From positions 44,417,001 to 44,481,000 of the forward strand of contig JAIOJX010000002.1 in assembly GCA_022376925.1 (NCBI GenBank): DNA of 64,000 nucleotides. Reading direction: 5' to 3'. Position numbers and translations under genes: made by a program. A model generated the notes under the pieces. The model had not been told where the DNA came from, did not search any database, and saw only the letters and a program-made list of their open reading frames with translations. This document shows, piece by piece, positions 23,503 to 34,296 of the stretch (positions within the stretch are counted from its first letter, which is position 1; every line of letters starts with the position of its first letter). The DNA is from Tragulus kanchil (lineage: Eukaryota > Chordata > Mammalia > Artiodactyla > Tragulidae).

Positions 23503-24084
23503 TGAAACCACATAACTCAGACCAGGACTTGAACCTATGGTCTTTTAACTGAGATCACACACCTGGTGTCAGGACTGAAGTTCAGGTTCTTGGTATTGCA
23601 TCATAGAAAGAATTCAATGAGAGAAGAGTAATAGGTAAGAAGTGGATTTACTTAGAGAGAAACACACTCCATGGACAGAGTGTGGGCCATCTCAGACGGC
23701 AAGGGCAGCACTATGGTATGAGATTGCCACTTTTTTCAGGGGTGAGTTAATTTCATAGGCTAAAGAGTGAGAAGAGTATTCCAGCTATTTTGGGGAAGGG
23801 GGGTGGGGATTTCCAGGAATTGGGCCACTACCCACTTTTTCACCTTTATGGTCAGTCTTGGAACTGTCGTGGTGCCATGGTGAGTGTGTCATTTAGTTTT
23901 TTGATGTGTTACAATGAGCTTATACTGAGCTTATGTCTAGGGAAAGTATTGTCAGTCATCTTGGACCTATTTGGTTTTAATCAGTTTGTATTTGTATTAT
24001 GTGTCCTTGGGTTATACCATTCTTTTAAAAATCATGCCCTACCCCCTTCCTTCACATTTTTTGTACTACTAACTGGCTGTTATA
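23503..24084 (-). mobile_element. Solo LTR of a ruminant endogenous retrovirus, family A
   Basis: It shares both ends and an internal block (ACACTCC.GGACAGAGTGTGGGCCATC) with the well-delimited solo LTR at 26316-26845: it begins TGAAACCA and ends GCTGTTATA, where the other ends GCTGTTACA. No internal retroviral genes adjoin it. The orientation is inferred. The terminal CA appears mutated to TA and no flanking duplication was found, so it is older than or less well preserved than its relative. Confidence 0.6.
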
Positions 24085-24155
24085 TGAGGTAAAACTGAGA
24101 GCTAGATAATAAATTTATGATGACTTTGAATGTAATTATTTTTTCATATAAATGC

Positions 24156-24156
<1 letters not shown>

Positions 24157-24190
<34 letters not shown>

Positions 24191-24216
24191 TAACACACAC
24201 ACATGCGCAAGCACAC
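24157..24216. repeat. (TA)n / (CA)n microsatellite
   Basis: An alternating TA run is interrupted by TG and followed by CACACACA. The D8 copy near 25241-25300 differs in length and by an AATTA interruption. Confidence 0.85.
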
Positions 24217-24674
24217 AAATAAAAAATGTATGTAAGTACATGTACATTTACACAATATACTTGTAAATATGTAAATATATGTGTATTCCTATTCATATAG
24301 AGTATGACTTTTCTTTCACATCTTCATTTTCTTTAAATCAAATTAGATCTGTCTCCTAGTCCTCATCCCAATAGGCTGATGGGAAATTCAACTAAGAGAG
24401 GCCCCTATCCTCACTCCCTGGGTTCTGCATGTCTTTGGGTCTTACTGAGAAAACTTTGAAGAAGCTAGTTTATTCTTTCATGCGCAATTTACTGAGATTT
24501 CTCTCACCCAAGTCATAATAGTCTCTTGAAATCCACAACTTGATCACAATACCTTCCTGAGGGGACAAGAATATTTGTAAAGTTGGTGAATGGCCCCTTC
24601 TACTACATTTCATAATAGGTGCCAAATATGTTCTAAGCAGCAATTTCCAAGTATTAATTCAGTCACTCTTAAAA

Positions 24675-24800
24675 CAACAGTACAAGAGAAGTACTACTAT
24701 GTCCCCAGGAAACCAAGCCCAAAGCTGGAGTAACTTGTCTAAGGCCTCACAGCTTGTAAATGGCAATATTCGAACCCTGTGGTCTGGGCTTACATAAGCC
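24675..24800 (-). mobile_element. MIR SINE relic, minus strand
   Basis: The order CCCCAGGAAACC, GTAACTTGTCTAAGGCCTCACAGCT, GTAAATGGCA, ATTCGAACCCTG follows the reverse of the MIR consensus. It is old and diverged. The duplicate is at about 25762-25887. Confidence 0.7.
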
Positions 24801-25242
24801 TGGTCCAGTCTCAAAGGTCTTGCTAGAGCTTCCTCTACCCCTCCAGAAGTCACAATTGAAGTCTCAAGGGTCAGCAGTGAAAATCTTGTCTCTAAGCTTG
24901 TAAAGGCAAATCCACTACCCACTTTTTCACCTTTATGGTCAGTCTTGGAACTGTCGTGGTGCCATGGTGAGTGTGTCATTTAGTTTTTTGATGTGTTACA
25001 ATGAGCTTATACTGAGCTTATGTCTAGGGAAAGTATTGTCAGTCATCTTGGACCTATTTGGTTTTAATCAGTTTGTATTTGTATTATGTGTCCTTGGGTT
25101 ATACCATTCTTTTAAAAATCATGCCCTACCCCCTTCCTTCACATTTTTTGTACTACTAACTGGCTGTTATATGAGGTAAAACTGAGAGCTAGATAATAAA
25201 TTTATGATGACTTTGAATGTAATTATTTTTTCATATAAATGC

Positions 25243-25273
<31 letters not shown>

Positions 25274-25761
25274 AAATTAACACACACACATGCGCAAGCA
25301 CACAAATAAAAAATGTATGTAAGTACATGTACATTTACACAATATACTTGTAAATATGTAAATATATGTGTATTCCTATTCATATAGAGTATGACTTTTC
25401 TTTCACATCTTCATTTTCTTTAAATCAAATTAGATCTGTCTCCTAGTCCTCATCCCAATAGGCTGATGGGAAATTCAACTAAGAGAGGCCCCTATCCTCA
25501 CTCCCTGGGTTCTGCATGTCTTTGGGTCTTACTGAGAAAACTTTGAAGAAGCTAGTTTATTCTTTCATGCGCAATTTACTGAGATTTCTCTCACCCAAGT
25601 CATAATAGTCTCTTGAAATCCACAACTTGATCACAATACCTTCCTGAGGGGACAAGAATATTTGTAAAGTTGGTGAATGGCCCCTTCTACTACATTTCAT
25701 AATAGGTGCCAAATATGTTCTAAGCAGCAATTTCCAAGTATTAATTCAGTCACTCTTAAAA

Positions 25762-25887
25762 CAACAGTACAAGAGAAGTACTACTATGTCCCCAGGAAAC
25801 CAAGCCCAAAGCTGGAGTAACTTGTCTAAGGCCTCACAGCTTGTAAATGGCAATATTCGAACCCTGTGGTCTGGGCTTACATAAGCC
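25762..25887 (-). mobile_element. MIR relic, D8 duplicate
   Basis: Same element as 24675-24800, offset by 1087 bp. Confidence 0.65.
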
Positions 25888-26244
25888 TGGTCCAGTCTCA
25901 AAGGTCTTGCTAGAGCTTCCTCTACCCCTCCAGAAGTCACAATTGAAGTCTCAAGGGTCAGCAGTGAAAATCTTGTCTCTAAGCTTGTCAAGGCAAATCC
26001 AATCGCAGAAAAAAAAAATTAAAGAGAGTGTCTAATTCAGTTCCACTGAGATCTAATTCTAAAAGTTAGACTGTCTGGAACTGAATGCAAAAGGGCCCTG
26101 GCTGTTCACTGAAATCTGAACTCTATCTGTGGGGGTCACAAATCTAAACACCTGAACTTGTGGAAACTGACTCTACTTCCTTAAAAGGGAATTGGCAGAA
26201 TGCTGGTAAAACAACTGCTAACTGGTGGCTACTAACCTGGGCAT

Positions 26245-26315
26245 TGGAAAAGACCCTGGTGCTGGGAAACATTGAGGGCAGGAGGAGAAGAAGATGACAG
26301 AGGATGAGATGGTTG
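26245..26315 (+). mobile_element. BovB LINE 3' region, left of an LTR insertion
   Basis: CATTGGAAAAGACCCTGGTGC through GACAGAGGATGAGATGGTTG matches the BovB 3' coding/untranslated region. The sequence is interrupted by an LTR and resumes at 26846. The D9 copy is at 27394-27464. Confidence 0.85.
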
Positions 26316-26845
26316 TGAAACCATTCTCTTTGGATTGGGACTAAAACCCAAAAGCCAGTTTGGGAGTCGAACCCACGTGACTGGGACTTGCACCCAGCCA
26401 AAACCCACCATACCTGGTTTCAGGACCTAATGGAGCTCAGATTCTTCATGTCTCTTTGCAGAAAAGAATTCGGTTAAAGACAACATGATAAGTAAGAAAT
26501 GAACTTATTCAGATTCAGAGAAAAGCACACTCCACAGACAGAGTGTGGGCCATCACAGAGCGTGAATCCAGGGGTCCCGAAAACATGGCGTTCTTAGGGT
26601 TTTTTTTTTTTTTGCGTTCTTAGTTTTTATGAGCTGGGTAATTTCACACGCTAATGAGTGGGAGGATAATTTCAGCTCTTTTGGGGAAGGGGCAGAACTG
26701 TTCTGGCGCCCATTTAGCTTGCTGACTGAGGATAAAGGTTAGTCTCCCATCTTGGACCCATTTGATTTTAATGGATGTATGTTGTGTCCTTGGATTATGT
26801 CATTCTTTCAGAACACTGTGCCCTGCCCCTTTCCCTGCTGTTACA
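26316..26845 (-). mobile_element. Solo LTR inserted in BovB, family A
   Basis: The LTR is bounded by TG (TGAAACC) and CA (GCTGTTACA) and flanked by a 4-bp target-site duplication GTTG (26312-26315 and 26846-26849). Removing it would restore a continuous BovB 3' end. Such a TG...CA element with a 4-bp duplication fits a solo LTR left by recombination of an ERV1-class provirus. No gag, pol or env sequence is present. Minus orientation is inferred. The D9 copy is at 27465-27999. Confidence 0.8.
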
Positions 26846-26985
26846 GTTGGATGGCATCACCGACTCAATGAACATGAGTTTGAGCAAGCTCCGGGAGATG
26901 GTGAAGGGCAGGGAAACTTTACTTGCAGCAGTCCAGGGGGTCACAGAGTCAGACACAACTGAGCAATTGAACAGCAACCTAGACA
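26846..26985 (+). mobile_element. BovB LINE 3' end, right of the LTR insertion
   Basis: TTGGATGGCATCACCGACTC continues the BovB 3' end through GTCACAGAGTCAGACACAACTGAG. The frames over it are not genes. The D9 copy is at 28000-28139. Confidence 0.88.
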
Positions 26986-27393
26986 GGAAAACAAATCAGG
27001 GTTATTCCAGTGATATCTTCTTCATGTTTTCTGAGAAAGACCAGTCTCAAAGGTCTTGCTAGAGCTTCCTCTACCCCTCCAGAAGTCACAATTGAAGTCT
27101 CAAGGGTCAGCAGTGAAAATCTTGTCTCTAAGCTTGTCAAGGCAAATCCAATCGCAGAAAAAAAAAATTAAAGAGAGTGTCTAATTCAGTTCCACTGAGA
27201 TCTAATTCTAAAAGTTAGACTGTCTGGAACTGAATGCAAAAGGGCCCTGGCTGTTCACTGAAATCTGAACTCTATCTGTGGGGGTCACAAATCTAAACAC
27301 CTGAACTTGTGGAAACTGACTCTACTTCCTTAAAAGGGAATTGGCAGAATGCTGGTAAAACAACTGCTAACTGGTGGCTACTAACCTGGGCAT

Positions 27394-28139
27394 TGGAAAA
27401 GACCCTGGTGCTGGGAAACATTGAGGGCAGGAGGAGAAGAAGATGACAGAGGATGAGATGGTTGTGAAACCATTCTCTTTGGATTGGGACTAAAACCCAA
27501 AAGCCAGTTTGGGAGTCGAACCCACGTGACTGGGACTTGCACCCAGCCAAAACCCACCATACCTGGTTTCAGGACCTAATGGAGCTCAGATTCTTCATGT
27601 CTCTTTGCAGAAAAGAATTCGGTTAAAGACAACATGATAAGTAAGAAATGAACTTATTCAGATTCAGAGAAAAGCACACTCCACAGACAGAGTGTGGGCC
27701 ATCACAGAGCGTGAATCCAGGGGTCCCGAAAACATGGCGTTCTTAGGGTTTTTTTTTTTTTTTTTTTGCGTTCTTAGTTTTTATGAGCTGGGTAATTTCA
27801 CACGCTAATGAGTGGGAGGATAATTTCAGCTCTTTTGGGGAAGGGGCAGAACTGTTCTGGCGCCCATTTAGCTTGCTGACTGAGGATAAAGGTTAGTCTC
27901 CCATCTTGGACCCATTTGATTTTAATGGATGTATGTTGTGTCCTTGGATTATGTCATTCTTTCAGAACACTGTGCCCTGCCCCTTTCCCTGCTGTTACAG
28001 TTGGATGGCATCACCGACTCAATGAACATGAGTTTGAGCAAGCTCCGGGAGATGGTGAAGGGCAGGGAAACTTTACTTGCAGCAGTCCAGGGGGTCACAG
28101 AGTCAGACACAACTGAGCAATTGAACAGCAACCTAGACA
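27394..28139 (+). mobile_element. D9 duplicate of BovB / solo LTR / BovB
   Basis: BovB at 27394-27464, LTR at 27465-27999 (longer poly-T), and BovB at 28000-28139 repeat the preceding arrangement exactly. Confidence 0.85.
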
Positions 28140-28227
28140 GGAAAACAAATCAGGGTTATTCCAGTGATATCTTCTTCATGTTTTCTGAGAAAGATGACCC
28201 CACAACTAAGAATTTTTAAAAGCACTT

Positions 28228-28275
28228 CCGCACAAAAGAAAGAAAGAAAGAAAAAAAAGAGAGAGAGAGAGAGAA
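28228..28275. repeat. Purine-rich (GAAA)n/(GA)n tract
   Basis: AAAGAAAGAAAG continues into GAGAGAGAGAGA on the plus strand, a homopurine microsatellite. Confidence 0.85.
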
Positions 28276-28480
28276 AAAGAAAACAAAAAGGTATAAATCA
28301 TTTCACTACAGGTGTTCTGGAAAAAGTGACCCGGTGAGGCAAATGTGATTATTATTTCTACTGGTTCACAATCACCATACCCTTAGGTCTGAGCACACAC
28401 CCTCACACCCCACCCAAGTGGAATTGTTTCAATTTTTAAGGCTTTCCCTCAGTTCCAAACAAGAAAAAAAAGCCCCACCC

Positions 28481-30703
28481 TTCAAAACATTTACTTAGTG
28501 GAGTTCCTTAACCACCTCCCTTTAACTAGTACACAAAGTCCAGATGCCCTTATTTGCCCCTGGAGCATATTCTTTCATTCACAAATATAAGGCTGTAGGC
28601 CCCTGGATTGATCTAACTGCTAACTGTATAAATTAGGAACTATATATATGTGAGAAAGAAGATGTATTTTCCATATATGTGTATACTCTTGATACAATGG
28701 TATTTTTTCTCTATTTTTATACTTCTCAATCACTACTATAGTATTGTCCCTAAAGTATAAAATATTTTATTTTCTGCTATATTTCTATGCTACATAAGCT
28801 TCTTAAATGTCACCTAGCATTTAGTTTCTCAAAAACGTACATATTAGCACTTAAAAACGTAACTTTTTTTTTTTTTTTTTACAATTAGCTGTCTAATTAC
28901 AGATTTCACACATAATCTGTCAATTGGCTATATATGTGCTGACTATCATTAAGCTGTTTGGTGAAAGATGGGCAGAGGGCTGGCCTGCTGCTCTTCTCAG
29001 AAGAGCAGGAGTTGTATTTTAAAGGAGAAAATATTTGAAGTAATATCCGTATTCTCACTTTTCAAGGTGGCTAAAATAATCCATAATTAAAGTTCCTTTT
29101 TTAAAATTTTGAACAAATCCTGTACTTCAGTTAATAATATTGTATCACATGTTAATTTCCTGTTTTTTTTTTTAACATAGTATTTCTTTGTATTCTCAGA
29201 ATTGGATTAGAAGTTTCAAGATTCATTCAAAAAAAAATTTTTTTTTCAAATCACTAACATAATAAGCTTTCTAGAATTTTAGCAGTAATACTAGATGCCA
29301 GAATAAATGGAACTATATCAGAGTTTTCAGTGAGCATTAATTAGAAATCCAGTATCCTATTCATACTTATGTTGCAAGAATGAGGACACTTTTCAGGGCC
29401 CAAGAATGGGCTCCTAAAACTCAGAATTGAACTATGTGAGGAGACACACAAATTGACAAAGCAAGAGACTTTATTAACAAGTGGTGCCCGGGTGGAGAAC
29501 AGTAGGGACCCAGAATTGCTCTGTCAGACTGGCTTGAAGTCTTGGATTTTATGTTGATGGGATTCATTTCCAGGTTTTCCTTGGCCAATCATTCAAAACA
29601 TTTACTTAGTGGAGTTCCTTAACCACCTCCCTTTAACTAGTACACAAAGTCCAGATGCCCTTATTTGCCCCTGGAGCATATTCTTTCATTCACAAATATA
29701 AGGCTGTAGGCCCCTGGATTGATCTAACTGCTAACTGTATAAATTAGGAACTATATATATGTGAGAAAGAAGATGTATTTTCCATATATGTGTATACTCT
29801 TGATACAATGGTATTTTTTCTCTATTTTTATACTTCTCAATCACTACTATAGTATTGTCCCTAAAGTATAAAATATTTTATTTTCTGCTATATTTCTATG
29901 CTACATAAGCTTCTTAAATGTCACCTAGCATTTAGTTTCTCAAAAACGTACATATTAGCACTTAAAAACGTAACTTTTTTTTTTTTTTTACAATTAGCTG
30001 TCTAATTACAGATTTCACACATAATCTGTCAATTGGCTATATATGTGCTGACTATCATTAAGCTGTTTGGTGAAAGATGGGCAGAGGGCTGGCCTGCTGC
30101 TCTTCTCAGAAGAGCAGGAGTTGTATTTTAAAGGAGAAAATATTTGAAGTAATATCCGTATTCTCACTTTTCAAGGTGGCTAAAATAATCCATAATTAAA
30201 GTTCCTTTTTTAAAATTTTGAACAAATCCTGTACTTCAGTTAATAATATTGTATCACATGTTAATTTCCTGTTTTTTTTTTTAACATAGTATTTTTTTGT
30301 ATTCTCAGAATTGGTTTAGTAGTTTCAAGATTCATTCAAAAAAAAATCTTTTTTTCAAATCACTAGTATAATAAGCTTTCTAGAATTTTAGCAGTAATAC
30401 TAGATGCCACAATAAATGGAACTATATCAGAGTTTTCAGTGAGCATTAATTAGAAATCCAGTATCCTATTCATACTTATGTTGCAAGAATGAGGACACTT
30501 TTCAGGGCCCAAGAATGGGCTCCTAAAACTCAGAATTGAACTATGTGAGGAGACACACAAATTGACAAAGCAAGAGACTTTATTAACAAGTGGTGCCCGG
30601 GTGGAGAACAGTAGGGACCCAGAATTGCTCTGTCAGACTGGCTTGAAGTCTTGGATTTTATGTTGATGGGATTCATTTCCAGGTTTTCCTTGGCCAATCA
30701 TTC
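28481..30703. repeat. Direct tandem duplication D10, about 1111-bp unit
   Basis: Copies lie at 28481-29591 and 29592-30703. Poly-T lengths differ. Substitutions cluster near 29200-29310 against 30310-30420 (ACATAATAAGC against GTATAATAAGC, CCAGAATAAA against CCACAATAAA). The right boundary falls inside LTR family B. Confidence 0.92.
29370..29591 (-). mobile_element. Truncated copy of LTR family B (D10 left copy)
   Basis: It begins TGTTGCAAGAATGAGGACAC and is cut at the D10 junction. The fuller version lies at 30479-30960. Confidence 0.65.
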
Positions 30704-30960
30704 TGACCCAGGGTCCTTTCTAGTGACTCAAGGTATCACTCAGCCAAGATGGACACCAGAGAGAAAGATTCTGTGAAGTGATAGAACACATGGCATCTTC
30801 TTTTGACTTTTCCCAAACTTTTCCAGTTGATGGTGGCTTCTTAGTTCCTTGTTCCTCACTAAGTTCTCCTGTCAAAAAATAACTTAAAAAAATGGTTACT
30901 ATAAGTGCTTGGCCAGGGTGCATGGTTTCAGTCAATGTGCTTCTCCTAACCCTTAGTCAA
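30479..30960 (-). mobile_element. LTR of a ruminant endogenous retrovirus, family B
   Basis: The block AATTGACAAAGCAAGAGAC, TTTATT (an AATAAA polyadenylation signal on the minus strand), GGTGCCCGGGTGGAGAACAG and TTGGCCAATCATTCTGACC is typical of a common ruminant LTR as I recall it. The right end is approximate. No coding region for retroviral proteins adjoins it. The 71-codon minus-strand frame is not a gene. Confidence 0.6.
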
Positions 30961-31461
30961 GTAAGTGGAAGCAAAATGTCACACATTTTTTAACTAGGCA
31001 AAAATTCTTAAGTTTTCTAAAATATATATTGTATTATATATACTATTTGTATCTATCAAGCTTTTCTACCATACTTGATAAAGGCTTGAGAAAAAACAAC
31101 AACTATAAAATGATGGAGAAATGGCAAATATAAACTAAATGAAATGAGAGCACAGAAAATGAAATAGAAAAAATGAAACAAATTAAAGTATAAAATCATC
31201 ATATCAGCCAGTTGTTTTTAAACATGGCTGCTCATTGGGAAACTCGTTTGGATATAACCTGGGCATTTGTGTTTTCAAAAATTCCAGGGTGATTCTAACG
31301 TGTATTCAGATTATAAGCAAGATTTCAAAAAAATTTTTCAAATCACTAACATAATAAGCTTTCTAGAATTTTAGCAGTAATACTAGATGCCAGAATAAAT
31401 GGAACTATATCAGAGTTTTCAGTGAGCATTAATTAGAAATCCAGTATCCTATTCATACTTA

Positions 31462-31943
31462 TGTTGCAAGAATGAGGACACTTTTCAGGGCCCAAGAATG
31501 GGCTCCTAAAACTCAGAATTGAACTATGTGAGGAGACACACAAATTGACAAAGCAAGAGACTTTATTAACAAGTGGTGCCCGGGTGGAGAACAGTAGGGA
31601 CCCAGAATTGCTCTGTCAGACTGGCTTGAAGTCTTGGATTTTATGTTGATGGGATTCATTTCCAGGTTTTCCTTGGCCAATCATTCTGACCCAGGGTCCT
31701 TTCTAGTGACTCAAGGTATCACTCAGCCAAGATGGACACCAGAGAGAAAGATTCTGTGAAGTGATAGAACACATGGCATCTTCTTTTGACTTTTCCCAAA
31801 CTTTTCCAGTTGATGGTGGCTTCTTAGTTCCTTGTTCCTCACTAAGTTCTCCTGTCAAAAAATAACTTAAAAAAATGGTTACTATAAGTGCTTGGCCAGG
31901 GTGCATGGTTTCAGTCAATGTGCTTCTCCTAACCCTTAGTCAA
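31462..31943 (-). mobile_element. LTR family B, D11 duplicate
   Basis: Same LTR as 30479-30960, offset by 983 bp. Not a second LTR of a provirus, because the flanking unique sequence is duplicated with it. Confidence 0.6.
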
Positions 31944-32296
31944 GTAAGTGGAAGCAAAATGTCACACATTTTTTAACTAGGCAAAAATTCTTAAGTTTTC
32001 TAAAATATATATTGTATTATATATACTATTTGTATCTATCAAGCTTTTCTACCATACTTGATAAAGGCTTGAGAAAAAACAACAACTATAAAATGATGGA
32101 GAAATGGCAAATATAAACTAAATGAAATGAGAGCACAGAAAATGAAATAGAAAAAATGAAACAAATTAAAGTATAAAATCATCATATCAGCCAGTTGTTT
32201 TTAAACATGGCTGCTCATTGGAATCTCGTTTGGATATAACCTGGGCATTTGTGTTTTTCAAAAAATTCCAGGGTGATTCTAACGTGTATTTAGATT

Positions 32297-32579
32297 TTAA
32301 AAGTTATCACAGGTTTTTCTATTAAATGAAAAGTGATATAGAATTCTCTTATATTCTATTGACCAATTGTGATGCAATGGTATTAAAATGAATCACAGCT
32401 ACATAATCAATAGTAAAAGATGTTTATCAATTTTCACAATCAATAACCAGACAAAAAATAAAAGATAATTATAATTGCAAGCCATAATGAAAACATGATT
32501 AACCTAAAAAAAAATAAAATAATTACATACAATTTGGGGAGTTAAGTACAGTGACTTTGTAATTGGAAGTACATACACA
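32297..32579. other. Unique AT-rich noncoding sequence
   Basis: No gene or repeat family was recognised. Confidence 0.5.
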
Positions 32580-32590
32580 CACATGTTTTT

Positions 32591-32861
32591 GTGGTGGGGC
32601 GGGCACTTCTATTGGTCTTTTATTTACCTATTTTCGTCCATCTTTGTTCTTTCGCCCCTGTGGGCCTCCCATCACAGTAGCCTCTGTTGTCACAGAGCAC
32701 CGAATCTGGGCACATGCACTCCAGAGCTCCTCTCAGTAGTTGGACACATCGGTCCAGCCGCTCCACGGCATGTGGGATCTTCCCAGGCCAGGGATCGAAC
32801 CGGCGCCCCTTGCAGTGCAAGGTGGTGTCCTTACCCACGGGACCACCAGGGAAGCCCCATG
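32591..32861 (-). mobile_element. CHR-type tRNA SINE, minus strand
   Basis: The reverse B box GGGATCGAACC and the head GACCACCAGGGAAGCCCC are at the right. The target-site duplication is CACATGTTTTT (32580-32590 and 32862-32872). It lacks a long TTTA tail. The frames over it (95-99 codons) are SINE translations. Confidence 0.9.
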
Positions 32862-32889
32862 CACATGTTTTTATATACCTAGACAGTTT

Positions 32890-33873
32890 ATGTTTTTGGT
32901 TGTGCATTTAAGCCACTTACATTTAAGGTAATTATCAATATCCTATTCTAATGCAATTTCTTATTTTGGGTTTATTCTGTGCAGTTCTTTCCTTTCTCTT
33001 GTGCTTCCTGTCTAGAGAAGTTCCTTTAGCATTTGTCATAGAGCTGCTTTGGTGATCTTAACTTTTGCTTGTCTATAAAGCTTTTGATGTCTCCATCAAA
33101 TATGAACAAGAGTCTTGCTAGGTAGAGTATCCTTGGTTGTAGTTTCTTCCCCTTTATCACACTAAATGCATCATGCCATTCCCTTTTGGCTTGTGAGATT
33201 TCTGTTGAGAAATGTTGATAAATTGGTGGGAGTTCCCTTGTATGTTATTTGTCAATTTTCCCTAGTTGCTTTTAGTATTTTATTTTTGTCAGTTTGATTA
33301 CTATGGGTCTTGGAGTGTTCCACTTCAGTTTATCCTACTAGGACTCTCTAAGCTTCCTGGACTTAGTTGACTTTTCCTTTCTCAAGCTAGGGAAGTTCCC
33401 AGCTATTATCTCTTCTAATATTTTCTCAGGTTATTTCTCTCTTTATTCGGCTCCTGGCACCCTAATAATGCAAATGTTGGTGTGTTTAATGTCCTAAGGG
33501 TCTCTTAGGCTGCCTTCAATTTTTTTTTTTTAATTCTTTTTTCTATATTCTCTCTGCAGCACTGATTTCCCCCTCTCTTCCAGGGCACTTATCCATTCCT
33601 CTGCCTCAGTTGTTCTGCAATTGAGTCCTTCTGGTGTATTGTTCATCTCTGTTTCTTTGTTCTTTAGTTCTTCTAGGTCTTTGGTAAATACTTCTTGCAT
33701 TTTCTCCATTCTTATTCTGAGATCCTGGATAATTTTCACTAAGATTATTCTGAATTCTTTTTCTAGGAGGTTGCCTATCTCCAATTCATTTACCTGTTTC
33801 TCTGAAGTTTTATCTTGTACTTTCATCCAGGACATAACCTTCTGCCTTTTCAGTTTGATTAACTTGGCAGCTA
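32890..33873 (-). mobile_element. L1 LINE fragment: 5' region and start of ORF1, minus strand
   Basis: The minus strand encodes at 33530-33910 a frame whose central part (EKMQEVFTKDLEELKNKETE, then EGLNCRTTEAEEWISALEER) matches the heptad-rich coiled coil of L1 ORF1p. ORF1p is the RNA-binding chaperone of L1 retrotransposition. Sequence left of it resembles the continuing L1 body. The RNA-recognition and C-terminal domains of ORF1 and all of ORF2 are missing. The fragment is defective and abuts BovB at about 33875. Confidence 0.75.
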
Positions 33874-34048
33874 AAAATTGGAGAAGTTCCATATAGTCAG
33901 CAAAAAACAAGCACTGGAGTTGACTGTGGCTCAGATCATGAGCTCCCTAAGGCAAAATTCAGACTTAAATCTTTGACAAGAAAAGGGAAAACCACTAGGA
34001 CGTTCAGGTATGACCTAAATCAAGTTCCTTATGATAAAACAGTGGAAG

Positions 34049-34296
34049 GGGCTTCCCTCTGGTCCAGTGGGTAAAGAGTCCACCTTGCAATGCATGGGAC
34101 ACTGGTTCAATCTCTAGCCCTGGGAAGAACCCACATGTATGGAGCAGCTGTGCCAGTGCATCCAATTATGAGCCAGCGCTCTGGAGCACATGCACCCAGA
34201 GTTGGTGCTCTGCAAAGAGAAAGGCCACGCAGGCCAAAGAATAAAGATGAATGAGAATTAATAGCTAAATAAATTAAATTAAAATGTTAAAAAAAA
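34049..34296 (+). mobile_element. CHR-type tRNA SINE nested in BovB
   Basis: It begins GGGCTTCCCTCTGGTCCAGTG and ends in an A-run after AATTAAAATG. The target-site duplication AAAACAGTGGAAG (34036-34048 and 34297-34309) lies within BovB, whose sequence resumes directly after. It is moderately diverged (B box GGTTCAATCTC). Confidence 0.9.

Larger units (their letters stand above)
23825..26000. repeat. Direct tandem duplication D8, about 1087-bp unit
   Basis: Copies lie at 23825-24911 and 24912-26000. Differences are in the TA/CA microsatellite (24160-24205 against 25242-25290) and one base (TTGTAAAGG against TTGTCAAGG) near the end. The left boundary is inside LTR family A, so a headless LTR piece reappears at 24912-25171. 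Confidence 0.93.
25892..28194. repeat. Direct tandem duplication D9, about 1150-bp unit
   Basis: Copies lie at 25892-27040 and 27041-28194. The left copy starts inside the right copy of D8, so about 109 bp (25892-26000) occur three times. A poly-T run inside the LTR is about 5 nt longer in the right copy. The unit contains BovB, a solo LTR, and BovB again. Confidence 0.93.
30337..32296. repeat. Direct tandem duplication D11, 983-bp unit
   Basis: Copies lie at about 30337-31312 and 31321-32296. The unit overlaps the right copy of D10, so about 350 bp (from 29244, 30356 and 31339 onward) occur three times. At sites where the middle copy differs, copies one and three agree. Confidence 0.9.

Noticed and set aside
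29370..31943. A provirus with two LTRs (30479-30960 and 31462-31943)
   Set aside because: The sequence between and around them is duplicated with them (D11), and no retroviral coding region is present.
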